Assembly (NCBI GenBank): GCA_934746715.1
Contig: CAKVFI010000002.1
Span: 1 to 64,000 of the forward strand
DNA: 64,000 bases
Direction: 5' to 3'
Source of the DNA: an uncultured Clostridia bacterium
GTDB taxonomy: Bacteria > Bacillota > Clostridia > Christensenellales > UBA1242
The notes beneath the pieces were generated by a model, which saw only the letters and a program-made list of their open reading frames with translations, was not told where the DNA came from and made no database searches. Positions 35,207 to 44,490 of this stretch are shown here, piece after piece. Positions within the stretch are counted from its first letter, which is position 1, and every line of letters begins with the position of its first letter. The translations under genes and the position numbers were made by a program.

Positions 35207-36178
35207 AAACAATTTTGTTAACTTTGCGTCGGTTTTGCTTAAAACATTTTCAAATTCTTTAAGCAAATATTTTTCAATATCCTCAAGTTTTTGTGTGGAC
35301 ATATATGCCGCAGCGCCGTCATGCCCACCGCCTCCATTTTGTTTTGCGATGTTGCCAACATTTGCTCCTGCTCTGCCACGCATGCTAACATAATATTCGT
35401 CCCCTTTTGGATAAATAAACGCAATCAATCTTGCTCCGTTTATGGTTGACAATCGGTTGATTATGCCAATATAACTATCTTGTGTGGCGTTTATTGCTTC
35501 TGCCTGTTCTTTTGAAAAGTGAGAAATCAAAATTTTGTTTTGATTGTAACATTTGCAATTTAAAATAACATTTGCCAAAATCTGCATGTTTTGAAGAGTG
35601 TTGTTTAGCATAAAGTTTTCATAAATTGGATAAAATTCCACATTTTGAACACAATCACCAACTATTTCAAAAGTATGTTGGTTAAGCGCTCCAACAGTCA
35701 AATTGTTTGTGTCTGTTATAATGCCAGCGTAAATCATTCCAAAATCCGCTTTGGAAAAATTGTAATCATTTTCCTTTAAAATTTTGTACACAATTTCACA
35801 AGTGGAACTAACAACTTCCACAATGTTTTGCCTTTTGTCAAATTCGTTGGTGGAATGGTGGTCAACAACAAGTTGGTTTATGCAATTTTTAAACAAACTT
35901 TCATACTTGCCAAGCCTTTCACTTTTTGGAGCGTCCAACATCACTGCAAAATCATAATCGTCTGGCTCTGGATTTAGGTTTTGATTTTCAGTTAAGCAAT
36001 CATAACTGTGTGGCAGATGTTCAAACTCTGCAAAAATGTCAACTTTGGCGTTAAATTTTGCCAACAAAAAATTTCTAAAAACTATCATGCTGCACAAAGC
36101 GTCCGCGTCTGGCTCAAGGTGAGAGATTAAACAAATCTTTTTTGCGTCTTTAATTTTTTCTATTTGTGTGTATTCCAT
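35204..36178 (-). CDS. nrnA: DHH/DHHA1 phosphoesterase, nanoRNase/pAp phosphatase type
   Basis: 324 residues. DHH motifs: HLEPDADALCS near residue 20, DAPKSERLG near 90, the name-giving VDHHSTNEFD near 113, and the DHHA1 glycine loop NGGGGHDGAAAY near 293. NrnA degrades 2-5-nt RNAs and dephosphorylates pAp. Membrane spans of the related GdpP are absent. Leaderless start: TATAAT ends six bases before the ATG. Confidence 0.9.
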   Translation of the reverse strand: MEYTQIEKIKDAKKICLISHLEPDADALCSMIVFRNFLLAKFNAKVDIFAEFEHLPHSYDCLTENQNLNPEPDDYDFAVMLDAPKSERLGKYESLFKNCINQLVVDHHSTNEFDKRQNIVEVVSSTCEIVYKILKENDYNFSKADFGMIYAGIITDTNNLTVGALNQHTFEIVGDCVQNVEFYPIYENFMLNNTLQNMQILANVILNCKCYNQNKILISHFSKEQAEAINATQDSYIGIINRLSTINGARLIAFIYPKGDEYYVSMRGRAGANVGNIAKQNGGGGHDGAAAYMSTQKLEDIEKYLLKEFENVLSKTDAKLTKLF

Positions 36179-36190
36179 ATTTTTATTATA
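36178..36190 (-). promoter_or_regulatory. Leaderless-type -10 of nrnA
   Basis: On the minus strand TATAAT (36190-36185), six bases, ATG at 36178. Confidence 0.6.
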
Positions 36191-36276
36191 ACATATTTTA
36201 TGTTTAATTCAAAATCAAATTTAAGTAGTGGCAAAATTGGGTTTCATATCTCACAACAAACGTTAATAAAATACAT

Positions 36277-36996
36277 ATGTCAAAATTTAAATCAGTGTTT
36301 AAATGGATAGGTTCAAAAATTGCAAACAACAAATTTTTTGTTGCAGTGCTGGCAATATTACTGATTCTATCAATAGGATTTTCTGGCATTGTGGCTTACT
36401 CTGCCAGCAAGTTTAACGGCATAACAATTGTGTTAGATGCTGGGCATGGCGGGCGTGATGGTGGCAGTATTGGAGCAAATGGCACTATTGAAAAAGAAAT
36501 AAATTTGGAGTACACTCTTCTTTTAAAGGAAAAACTAACAAAAGCTGGATATCATGTTGAATTGACGCGAAAAACTGATGACGGGTTGTACAACAAACTT
36601 GCCAACAACAAAAAATTGAGTGACATGAAAGCTCGCTGCGACATAATAAAAAAAGCCAACCCAAATTTGGTTGTCAGCATACATATGAACAGTTTTAGCA
36701 ACAAATCTGCCCGCGGGGCAAACACCTACTTCCGTGCAGACGACAAGGCAAGCCAAACGATTGGTGATTTGATTCAAAAAAGTTTGCACACACAATGCAA
36801 CGCAACTTCCACAAAAAGCAAAGTGGGCGATTATTACATTTTAAATTGCAGTTATTACACTGCTGTGCTGATTGAATGTGGCTTTATTTCCAATCCAGAA
36901 GAAGAAAATTTGTTAAACTCAAATCAGTACAAAGAAAAATTTACAGACGCTGTTTGCGATGGAATTTTGCTTTATTTTGGCAATAAATCTATTTAA
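36277..36996 (+). CDS. N-acetylmuramoyl-L-alanine amidase (Amidase_3), CwlD-like
   Basis: 239 residues. N-terminal membrane anchor or uncleaved signal (about 22-45), then a single Amidase_3 domain: zinc ligands in LDAGHGGRDGG near 58 and the glutamate in NGTIEKEINLEY, SIHMNSF near 133, and the catalytic IECGFISNPEEE near 202. Cuts the bond between muramic acid and the stem peptide. Architecture equals CwlD, which acts in spore cortex maturation, but no other sporulation gene is in the window. No ribosome site; a TAAAAT lies four bases before the ATG. Confidence 0.92.
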   Translation: MSKFKSVFKWIGSKIANNKFFVAVLAILLILSIGFSGIVAYSASKFNGITIVLDAGHGGRDGGSIGANGTIEKEINLEYTLLLKEKLTKAGYHVELTRKTDDGLYNKLANNKKLSDMKARCDIIKKANPNLVVSIHMNSFSNKSARGANTYFRADDKASQTIGDLIQKSLHTQCNATSTKSKVGDYYILNCSYYTAVLIECGFISNPEEENLLNSNQYKEKFTDAVCDGILLYFGNKSI

Positions 36997-37188
36997 TGAT
37001 ATGAATGTATAAGTTATTTCCGCAAGTTTTTGTATATTTTTGTACAAAATTAAAGATTTTTGTACAAAACTCTTGACTTTTATCTTTACAATGTATAAAA
37101 TTAAAGAAATCGTATTTTTAAATTTTTAGCAAAATAGATAATTTGGTGTTAACTAAACAATAAATTCAGTTAACTTAAAAGGATTGTT

Positions 37189-37440
37189 GTGCACACGAAT
37201 TGTGAACTGACATTTGACCAATTTATGCTTTTATATGTAAACAAAAAGAAGTCATTTAAATTTAATTTTTTGGGGTTAACTCTGCAATTTTTTCACAAAA
37301 ACAATCAGCCTGCTTTGTTGATTGATGACGGAATTTACACAAAAGAATATAAGTTTAAATCGGAATTTGAAATTTGCCGTTTATATTTTAACGGTGTGCC
37401 TTTTTCTGCCTTGTTTAAAAAGTTAACTTTGATTGATTAA
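37189..37440 (+). CDS. Small hypothetical protein
   Basis: 83 residues from a GTG with AAAAGGA upstream. Mixed aromatic/lysine composition (KKKSFKFNFLGLTLQFFHKNNQPALL) ending in PFSALFKKLTLID; looks like a small folded domain, no family recognised. Coding status is supported by the ribosome site and by amino-acid composition like the neighbours. Confidence 0.55.
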   Translation: MHTNCELTFDQFMLLYVNKKKSFKFNFLGLTLQFFHKNNQPALLIDDGIYTKEYKFKSEFEICRLYFNGVPFSALFKKLTLID

Positions 37441-37546
37441 ACTGTTAACTTTTGAGAATGTTATTTATGAGATTTTAACCTTGCTAAGCAAAAATTTGAT
37501 ATTCAACAAACAATATTTGATGTTAAAGTTTTTGTTTCGATAGATA

Positions 37547-37576
37547 AAAAAACGCCACGTGTTAGGCGTTTTTTTT
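37547..37576. terminator. Bidirectional terminator after fhs
   Basis: AAAAACGCC-ACGTGTTA-GGCGTTTTTTTT. Confidence 0.88.
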
Positions 37577-37582
37577 GTGCAA

Positions 37583-39154
37583 TTAAAACAATCCTGTGAT
37601 ATTGCCAGCATCGTCAATATGCATGTTTGTGTAATTTGAGTTTTTGCCAAGCGCTGGCATAAGCAACATGTTGCCGGCAATTGCAACAATCATTTTTGCT
37701 CCGCTTCTAATTTCTATATCTGTGATTGTAAAATCAAAATCGGTTGGTGCGCCTAACAAGTTTTTGTCGTCACTAAAAGAAAATTGTGTTTTAGCAATGT
37801 TAACAAAATAGTTGTTAAACCCAAGCCTTTTAACTAATTCCAGTTTTTGTTTTGCACAATCTGTGTACACAACATTTTTTGCGCCATAAATATTTTTTGC
37901 AATTTTTTCAATTTTTGTTTGAGTGTCATCATCTATCTCATAAGTGTAATGTAATGGTTTTTTAACTTCACTTAAGCGCAAAACTTGTTTTGCCAAATCA
38001 ACACAACCTTTTCCACCGCAAGCAAACCCGCAAGCAAATTCAACTGGCACATTTTCGTTTTGGCAAAGTTTTAAAAGTGTGTTTTTGTCTTGCTCGCTGT
38101 CATCATCATGCACATTTATTGCAACAACTGTGTTAAGGTTAAATTGACTGCGCAAATTGTTAATATGGCGTTTAACATTTTCAAAGCCTTTTGTCAAATC
38201 ACCATTTCCATGCTCTTTGATAACTTTTATTACAACAACCAGCACGCAAACATCTGGGGTTTTGTTTAATATTCTTGTTTTGATATCCAAAAATTTTTCA
38301 GCACCCAAATCACTGCCAAAACCTGCTTCTGTTATGCAAAAATCTGCGTGAGAAAGTGCAAAATCTGTTGCAACAACGCTGTTACACCCATGCGCGATGT
38401 TTGCAAAAGGCCCAAGATGAATTAATGTTGGAGTGCCTTCGCGCGATTGAACCAAATTTGGTTTTATTGCTTGGCGCAAAAGGATTGTCATGGCGTCTTC
38501 AGCATGCAAATCACGTGCAAAAACTGGCTGCCCATTTTTGTTTAATGCAACAAGAATGTTTCCCAAATTTTGCTTTAAATCTGCCAAATTTTTGCTCAAA
38601 CAAAGCACCGCCATTGTTTCGCTTGCCGCAGTGATAACAAAATTTGACTTTATAGTTTTGTCCTTAATTTGATAACTATAATCTCGTAAACTACGTTCGT
38701 TTAAGTCCAAACAACGCTTTACAAAAATTTGATTTTCGTCCAAATTTAATTCGTTACCTTGAAAAATATGATTGTCTACAATGCTAGCCAGCAAATTGTT
38801 TGCTTGAGCAATTGCATGAAAATCCCCTGTGAAATGCAAATTTATTTCATCGCTTGGTTCAATGCGAGATTTGCCACCACCAGTTGCTCCACCTTTTATG
38901 CCAAAAACTGGACCCATGCTAGGTTCACGCAATGCCAACATCGCGTTTTTTCCCATCAAATTTAATGCATCAGCAAGCCCGATTGAAACGGTTGTTTTGC
39001 CAATGCCAGTTTTGTTTGATGTCATGGCTGTAACCAAAACCAATTTCCCTTTGTGTTGCCCCGCCACATTTTCAACCTTTGCAATTTGATTGCCATAGCA
39101 AAACAAATTTTTATCATCAATATTAATCTTTTTTGCAATTTGTTTTATATCCAT
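37583..39154 (-). CDS. fhs: Formate-tetrahydrofolate ligase
   Basis: 523 residues. Activates formate as 10-formyl-THF at the cost of ATP, feeding purine synthesis and one-carbon metabolism. P-loop TPxGEGK-type region appears as TSNKTGIGKTTVSIGL near 53; REPSMGPVFGIKGGATGGG near 85 (conserved folate/ATP site) and the GGFGSDLG-like AGFGSDLGAEKF near 290 are intact. Slightly shorter than the ~556-residue norm. Start at 39154 with GGGAGAAAG upstream rather than the in-frame ATG at 39181. Confidence 0.95.
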   Translation of the reverse strand: MDIKQIAKKINIDDKNLFCYGNQIAKVENVAGQHKGKLVLVTAMTSNKTGIGKTTVSIGLADALNLMGKNAMLALREPSMGPVFGIKGGATGGGKSRIEPSDEINLHFTGDFHAIAQANNLLASIVDNHIFQGNELNLDENQIFVKRCLDLNERSLRDYSYQIKDKTIKSNFVITAASETMAVLCLSKNLADLKQNLGNILVALNKNGQPVFARDLHAEDAMTILLRQAIKPNLVQSREGTPTLIHLGPFANIAHGCNSVVATDFALSHADFCITEAGFGSDLGAEKFLDIKTRILNKTPDVCVLVVVIKVIKEHGNGDLTKGFENVKRHINNLRSQFNLNTVVAINVHDDDSEQDKNTLLKLCQNENVPVEFACGFACGGKGCVDLAKQVLRLSEVKKPLHYTYEIDDDTQTKIEKIAKNIYGAKNVVYTDCAKQKLELVKRLGFNNYFVNIAKTQFSFSDDKNLLGAPTDFDFTITDIEIRSGAKMIVAIAGNMLLMPALGKNSNYTNMHIDDAGNITGLF

Positions 39155-39397
39155 TAACTTTCTCCCAAAAAAATTATACAAAAAAACTGTCAGTTTTCAA
39201 ATTGATTTTCCATATATATTGCTTATCGTCTTGATAAAAAAACTTTACAACAAGTTTGGTTTTTTCTCTAATTAAAACGCAACTTGACATAATTTTAATT
39301 TTTTTTAAAAAAAATGTTGCAAAAACTTTCGCAATATGTTATTATATTAAACGTTCAAATGAGCAAGGTTTGTTAACAAATCCTATCTTAATATTAT

Positions 39398-39474
39398 GCG
39401 TTCATAGCTCAGCTGGATAGAGCGTTGGTCTACGGAACCAAAGGTCGGGGGTTCGAATCCCTCTGGACGCACCA
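39398..39474 (+). tRNA. tRNA-Arg (anticodon ACG)
   Basis: 77 bases with encoded CCA; acceptor GCGTTCA/TGGACGC, anticodon stem TTGGT/ACCAA, loop CTACGGA. The A34 is presumably edited to inosine. Confidence 0.96.
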
Positions 39475-39483
39475 CAACTCGAA

Positions 39484-39515
39484 AGCACAAGTTTTTAGCG
39501 ACTTGTGTTTTTTTT
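39484..39515 (+). terminator. Terminator of tRNA-Arg
   Basis: GCACAAG-TTTTTAGCGA-CTTGTGT and T-run. The lead-in ACTCGAAAGC is repeated after tRNA-Leu at 60250. Confidence 0.75.
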
Positions 39516-39570
39516 GTTTGGGTATTGAAATTTGTAAAAACATGTATTATAATACTCAAAGGAGAAGCTT

Positions 39571-39933
39571 ATGAAAAATGTGGATGATAAATTGGAATTT
39601 GGTGCAGGCTTTGCTATTGCTGGAGCAATGTTTGTGAACAACAAAACTAAATTAACCTATGATGAAATTTACAATTTTATTGATGATTTTAATGCATTTG
39701 TAAACGACAAGGGTTATGGTTGTTCGATTTTGTTCACAGCACAAGAACTTGAAAAAGTTGCATATGCTTACAGCTATGCACTCTATGTTGGAGATAAGTT
39801 TGTTGCATTAAAAAATGGCTTTGATATAGAATATTTAATGCAAAATTTTTTGGTTACAACTCCACCAGTTGTTGTTGATTTCCTTTGCAAAAAGAAAAAC
39901 TCACAAACCAACAACACATATTTTTGGTTTTAA
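39571..39933 (+). CDS. Hypothetical protein
   Basis: 120 residues, AAAGGAG upstream. A soluble-looking alpha/beta protein (LEFGAGFAIAGAMFVNN, YDEIYNFIDDFNAFVNDKG, ELEKVAYAYSYALYVGDKF). No family recognised. First of three closely spaced genes; its stop is 11 bases before the NTPase gene. Confidence 0.72.
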   Translation: MKNVDDKLEFGAGFAIAGAMFVNNKTKLTYDEIYNFIDDFNAFVNDKGYGCSILFTAQELEKVAYAYSYALYVGDKFVALKNGFDIEYLMQNFLVTTPPVVVDFLCKKKNSQTNNTYFWF

Positions 39934-39944
39934 AAGGAGAGATT

Positions 39945-40487
39945 ATGAAAACTATTGTTGTATGTTCAAAAAACAAATCTAAAAACAAAGCGGTTGAAGA
40001 AGTTGTTGCAAAGTTCTTTAACGATTACAAAATCATTTCAGTTGAAACAAATTCTGGAGTGTCGGAAACACCTATTGGGGACGAAGAAGGCTTGCTAGGT
40101 TGCAAAAACAGAATTTTGGACGCACAAAAACAAATTGAAGATGCAGATATTTACATCTCTATGGAAGGGATTTTAACCGAATGTTCTTTTGGCAGTTATC
40201 TTTGTGGCTGGACTATGGTCTTTGACAAATCTAAAAATGAATATTTCACCGGTTGCAGCGCAAAAGTTAAAGTAAAGGATGAAATAATAAAAAATGTAAC
40301 CAAAGATCAACGCCTTTCAAAAGTTGTTGCAGATTACACTGGCAGCACTGATGAAAAAATTAGTTTGCTTGGCACAAATGGAATGCTAACAAATGGAGTT
40401 TACACTCGCACAGACGAATTTATTGATTCTGTTAAATGTGCCCTTTCCGTTGCTTTTGAACCTTTAAACAATCATTTTGGAGTTTAA
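39945..40487 (+). CDS. DUF84 / YjjX-family inosine-xanthosine triphosphatase, paralogue 1
   Basis: 180 residues from the ATG with AAAGGAGAG upstream. Typical opening VVCSKNKSKNKAVEEV, then GVSETPIGDEEGLLGCKNR (the conserved Q/T-P-x-G-x-x-E-x-x-x-G-A-x-N-R-A helix) and YISMEGILTE at the active site. Hydrolyses non-canonical purine NTPs such as ITP and XTP, keeping them out of RNA and DNA. Second copy at 60549-61091. Confidence 0.8.
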   Translation: MKTIVVCSKNKSKNKAVEEVVAKFFNDYKIISVETNSGVSETPIGDEEGLLGCKNRILDAQKQIEDADIYISMEGILTECSFGSYLCGWTMVFDKSKNEYFTGCSAKVKVKDEIIKNVTKDQRLSKVVADYTGSTDEKISLLGTNGMLTNGVYTRTDEFIDSVKCALSVAFEPLNNHFGV

Positions 40488-40488
40488 C

Positions 40489-40743
40489 ATGTACACAATA
40501 AAAATTGAAGAAAAAATCCAATTTGCCTATGGTTTTAAAGTTGTTAAAGATTATGGCACATTTGATATTCCTGGGCATATTGTAGTTAAAGGACATGTTT
40601 ATTATTACAATCCAGAAACACAATGTTACACCACAAAAGACAACTCTTTGTCTATTGATGCAAAAAAGTATACATTAAATCTTTTTAAGCAAAGCAGATA
40701 TTACAAACAATGCATTGAAAAACAAGAAGAACTTAACTTTTAA
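40489..40743 (+). CDS. Small hypothetical protein
   Basis: 84 residues, one base after the NTPase stop, GGAG upstream, so translated from the same mRNA. Strand-rich (MYTIKIEEKIQFAYGFKVV, HIVVKGHVYYYNPETQ) with a basic helical end. No family recognised. Confidence 0.7.
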   Translation: MYTIKIEEKIQFAYGFKVVKDYGTFDIPGHIVVKGHVYYYNPETQCYTTKDNSLSIDAKKYTLNLFKQSRYYKQCIEKQEELNF

Positions 40744-40818
40744 ACGATAAAAATTTTTAAAATGGTATTGAAAAGCCATTAAATGTAGTGTATAATAAAA
40801 GCATTGTAAGGAGTTGTT

Positions 40819-41094
40819 ATGTGTATTGAAGAAACTATAGAAAATTTAGAAGGCGATTTTTGTGAATTAGCCTATGCTGAAGGAGACAAACAAGCCATAA
40901 GAAAGTTGGGAAAATTGATTGATAAATGCAAAGACTCAATCAATCGTTTGAAAAGCGTGGAAACAAATAATCGCCTTTCAGCTGAATATGTTGATGATTG
41001 CAAATCTCGTCTTAATTTGGTTATCATTGCATCTAAAAATCGCATTAGCGAGTTAAGAGCAATTGATGCAGAAATTGTTAGTTTTATTCGTTAA
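40819..41094 (+). CDS. Small helical hypothetical protein
   Basis: 91 residues, TAAGGAG upstream and a TATAAT at 40792. Predicted all-helical with heptad-like spacing of I/L (IENLEGDFCELAYAEGDKQ, KCKDSINRLKSVE). No family recognised; small coiled-coil adaptor is possible. Confidence 0.7.
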   Translation: MCIEETIENLEGDFCELAYAEGDKQAIRKLGKLIDKCKDSINRLKSVETNNRLSAEYVDDCKSRLNLVIIASKNRISELRAIDAEIVSFIR

Positions 41095-41096
41095 AC

Positions 41097-41130
41097 AAAA
41101 AAATGGCTTTTTAATTTAAGCCATTTTTTT
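41097..41130. terminator. Bidirectional terminator
   Basis: AAAAATGGCTT-TTTAATTT-AAGCCATTTTTTT between converging genes. Confidence 0.88.
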
Positions 41131-41134
41131 ATTG

Positions 41135-43708
41135 TTATTTTTGCTTTGTTTTATCATTTCTTGGTTTTATGTTTTCATCTTTTGATTTTTTGTTTTTAAA
41201 CAATACCAATTTTTTTGAAATATAGTTGTACACCAACACAACCAAAATCATGATTATTTTAACCAACCATTGATTGAGCTTTAACAAATCAAAGCCGATG
41301 TATGTGCCCAAAATGTTTATACCCAAACCAATAACACTTAAAGCTGTAAACACAACAAAACCTTTTGCAGATTTGCTGTTGCCCTTTTCGTTAAACACAA
41401 AGGCAATTGACAAAATGTAATTAACCACAAGCCCAACCAAAAAGCCAACCGAAGTGCCAACAATTGTTGCCAAAGTTGAAGGTGTTGGTGCACCAATAAA
41501 CACATTCAAAAAGCCTGTGTATATGCTTTTTTGCATTAAATACATCACAACGCCCATAGTAAACATATCAATCAATGTTGCAATGCCACCTACTATAATA
41601 AATCTTAAAATTTCGCCAACATTTTTATGCGTTTTGAAAAACTCTGTTGTTTTGTTTGCCAAGTTTGCAAATTTTTGCCTTGGTACAATCAAACAAACAA
41701 TCATTGTGATTGCAAACAACACCAAACCAATAATGCTTAAAACATTTGCAAATGTAACATATCCCGGAGCAAATTCAACATGCAATGTTCCGCCTTGAGT
41801 GAGTGTAACTTCAACAAAACCATTGTCGTTTAAAACTGGATTTATTGTTTCCGTTCCATTAACATTGGTTAAAGTTATTTTGTAACCTTTGTAATATAAT
41901 GTTGGCAATTCAACAACTGCTTTGTTTGTTACATTAACTTCAACTGAATAACTTGATGAATTGTTTTTGTTGAAGTTTGTAAAAGTTGCTTCGCCTTCAC
42001 GCACAACGAATTCAAATGGATTAGCTTTTAAATATCTGTCAAAAGCAGAATTCTCTTCATAGCGAATGATTACCTTTGATTCTCCAACGCGTTGCAAATT
42101 AAGTTGCAACATTTCCTGTCCGTCAACCATAACTCTCACGGCTTCTATTTGAACAACTTCGCGCGGATAATCTGTTTGTTTTTGTTCAATTTTTATGTTG
42201 TCGCAAACTGAATAAGGAATGTTTAAAACAACAGTTTCTTCATTTTCACAATCCATAACAAAAGACATCATATTAACCGTTTGATAATTTGCCAATTCTT
42301 CAACTTTTGATGTGGAGTTAAGCACCATTTTGTCGTTTGCTCTAACAAAAATATAATCGTTGTTTGCATTAACCGGATGATAATCTCCACCAAAAGCCCC
42401 TTGCCCAACTGAATAAGGCAAATATGTGTCCGTTGCAACCATGTTGTTAATTGTGTCTTTGCTGTGATCCCAAAAATTGCTCATCATGGATTCATAATGT
42501 GCAACAAAGCACAAACTAACACAGACAGCAAGCCCAATTAAACAAGATTTAAGTTTGATGTTTTTGATTAAATATGCCAGCATTAGTGCATCAATCAACG
42601 CAACAATTGAAAACAATCTCCACGCAAATTGAAGCATTGAAAATGGCCCCCACATCAAAAACCATGGGTAAAATGGAGTAATCAAGCTTACACTAATCAA
42701 ACTTAAAATCAAAAAAGATTTTTCTTGTTTTGTTCTCAAAGTTTTGTCTTTTGCAAAATATGTTATAACAAATGATGTTGTGATTATCATGGTTACAACT
42801 GCAGCCAACACCAAATATGATTGGCTTAAAACGTGAGCCGCTGACTCCCAAAGTGAAAATCCGCCGTAATTCATTTTGTCAGTTTGAACCATGCCAAAAT
42901 TTATCAAAATTGGAATATACAAAACAGCAGTCAAACACAAAATAATAAAGCAAGAGATTAAGAAAGGAACAAATTTGTAATTGCTAATGAATTTTTTCCA
43001 ATTCAAAATCAAATAAATCAACACAACAACGCCAATATAGATTGTTGTTGCCAAATGTGTTAATATTGCCAAGGCAACGCCAACAGTAAAAAAGAACATA
43101 AATGATTTGTAATTTGCATTTTCAATTAAGTCATAAATCCCCAATGCGATCATTGGTATTGCCAACATCAAGAAAATCTCACTCAAAGACATTCTTACAT
43201 ATATGTCTGACATAAAATAAGGAAACACAATGTAAAACAACGCACAAATCGCTGCAATTAAATTTGACTTAAACACCTTTTTAACAAAAGCGAGCACAAC
43301 CATGCCAGAAAGCGCAGAAATAATAATCAACATCAAGCAGATTGCCCAGCTTGCACTCATATGAAACAAGTTCATAAAAACAACAATCATTCCAACAGGA
43401 AGCATTGTATAAAATAGTCCGTTGCCATAGCCATAATCTTGGCAAATCAAACCATAGATTCGTGTGCCAAAATTGCCGTTTTTCCAAGCATCGTTAACTG
43501 CATCAATTGTTGCAGAATGATACCAAATATCATGCCCGGCTTGAGAGCATGACAAACCAAAAGGTAAAATTGAAATTAAAGAAACAAATAACAACACACA
43601 AACCGAAATCCAAAAAAATTTTTTTGTGTTAAAAAAATTTTGGTCAACCTTGTTTGTTATCTCAACATTTTCTTTATTGTTCATTGTTATTTGATTGTTC
43701 GATTCCAT
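41135..43708 (-). CDS. GT-C-type membrane glycosyltransferase-like protein fused to a GtrA domain
   Basis: 857 residues. Residues 30-410 hold about eleven membrane spans with a large first outer loop containing HDIWYHSATIDAV, the place where GT-C enzymes keep their acidic catalytic residue. A soluble, beta-rich extracytoplasmic domain (about 420-640) follows, then a span (about 650-675) and a GtrA domain with four spans (about 695-845: FIIVGGIATLIDMF, NYILSIAFVFNEK). GtrA proteins flip or present polyprenyl-linked sugars, so transferase and flippase functions seem joined. Last gene of the GT2 operon; overlaps the gene before it by 35 bases. Confidence 0.82.
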   Translation of the reverse strand: MESNNQITMNNKENVEITNKVDQNFFNTKKFFWISVCVLLFVSLISILPFGLSCSQAGHDIWYHSATIDAVNDAWKNGNFGTRIYGLICQDYGYGNGLFYTMLPVGMIVVFMNLFHMSASWAICLMLIIISALSGMVVLAFVKKVFKSNLIAAICALFYIVFPYFMSDIYVRMSLSEIFLMLAIPMIALGIYDLIENANYKSFMFFFTVGVALAILTHLATTIYIGVVVLIYLILNWKKFISNYKFVPFLISCFIILCLTAVLYIPILINFGMVQTDKMNYGGFSLWESAAHVLSQSYLVLAAVVTMIITTSFVITYFAKDKTLRTKQEKSFLILSLISVSLITPFYPWFLMWGPFSMLQFAWRLFSIVALIDALMLAYLIKNIKLKSCLIGLAVCVSLCFVAHYESMMSNFWDHSKDTINNMVATDTYLPYSVGQGAFGGDYHPVNANNDYIFVRANDKMVLNSTSKVEELANYQTVNMMSFVMDCENEETVVLNIPYSVCDNIKIEQKQTDYPREVVQIEAVRVMVDGQEMLQLNLQRVGESKVIIRYEENSAFDRYLKANPFEFVVREGEATFTNFNKNNSSSYSVEVNVTNKAVVELPTLYYKGYKITLTNVNGTETINPVLNDNGFVEVTLTQGGTLHVEFAPGYVTFANVLSIIGLVLFAITMIVCLIVPRQKFANLANKTTEFFKTHKNVGEILRFIIVGGIATLIDMFTMGVVMYLMQKSIYTGFLNVFIGAPTPSTLATIVGTSVGFLVGLVVNYILSIAFVFNEKGNSKSAKGFVVFTALSVIGLGINILGTYIGFDLLKLNQWLVKIIMILVVLVYNYISKKLVLFKNKKSKDENIKPRNDKTKQK

Positions 43709-44345
43709 TTTTTTCTTTCCTTTTCTTTACGATATGCCTTATAATCTCCACAACGATCACAAGCAACACAATACCTATAAATATATAGAACAGCCAGCTG
43801 TTTAACCATGGGAAAAATTGCAACATAAGTGCCAAAATAACACCGGCAACGATGTTACCCAAAATCACTATTACACAAGTTGTAAAATAATCAAGGCCAA
43901 TAAAAACTGCGATACAAGTGCCTGTCCACACCCCTGTGAAAGGCAAAGGTATTGAAACAAAAGCAAACACAGCAATCACCTTTTTCCACCACACTCGAGT
44001 GAAAGGCTTGCTTTTTTCGTCTGCACCCTCAATGTCTTTTGACTTTCCTCTAATTCTGTTTTCAATTCCTATTGCCAGTTTGTGAAAAAATTTTGTCTTT
44101 TTCAGCAAATTCATCAGTGGCAAAAACACAAGAGCGATGATTGGCACAATTGCACAATCACCCAACAAACTCCAGCCCATTGCCTCCCAATTATTCATGG
44201 CAAGTTCACCCCAAAATCCTGGGTTTGTTGCAAAAGCAATTGCACCTTTAATTTCCATGATAGGGATCATTGCAATCAAAACAGTTGCAAGAATGATATT
44301 GTCGCCAAATATATTTGAAAATAAATTGCTTAAAAATTCCGTCAT
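43674..44345 (-). CDS. Small multidrug export family membrane protein (PF06695)
   Basis: 223 residues, about five spans. Conserved N-terminal LIAMIPIMEIKGAIAFA, a short charged loop (RIRGKSKDIEGADEKSK) and VFAFVSIPLPFTGVWTGT match the family. Its name is historical: drug export is poorly supported, and the related DedA/VTT-like folds handle polyprenyl lipids, which would fit this operon. AAGGAAGG precedes the start. Confidence 0.82.
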   Translation of the reverse strand: MTEFLSNLFSNIFGDNIILATVLIAMIPIMEIKGAIAFATNPGFWGELAMNNWEAMGWSLLGDCAIVPIIALVFLPLMNLLKKTKFFHKLAIGIENRIRGKSKDIEGADEKSKPFTRVWWKKVIAVFAFVSIPLPFTGVWTGTCIAVFIGLDYFTTCVIVILGNIVAGVILALMLQFFPWLNSWLFYIFIGIVLLVIVVEIIRHIVKKRKEKNGIEQSNNNEQ

Positions 44346-44490
44346 AAATTTCCTTCCTTGTAAACATTTCTGTTTTTATATTTTTAAAGATATGTTTACC
44401 AGCACGGAAACTTACCTTTTGCGTTTTGTAATGCTAAACTGTTTAAACGTTAATCAAGGGTGCAAAAATTTGCACCCTCCTTAATTTTTT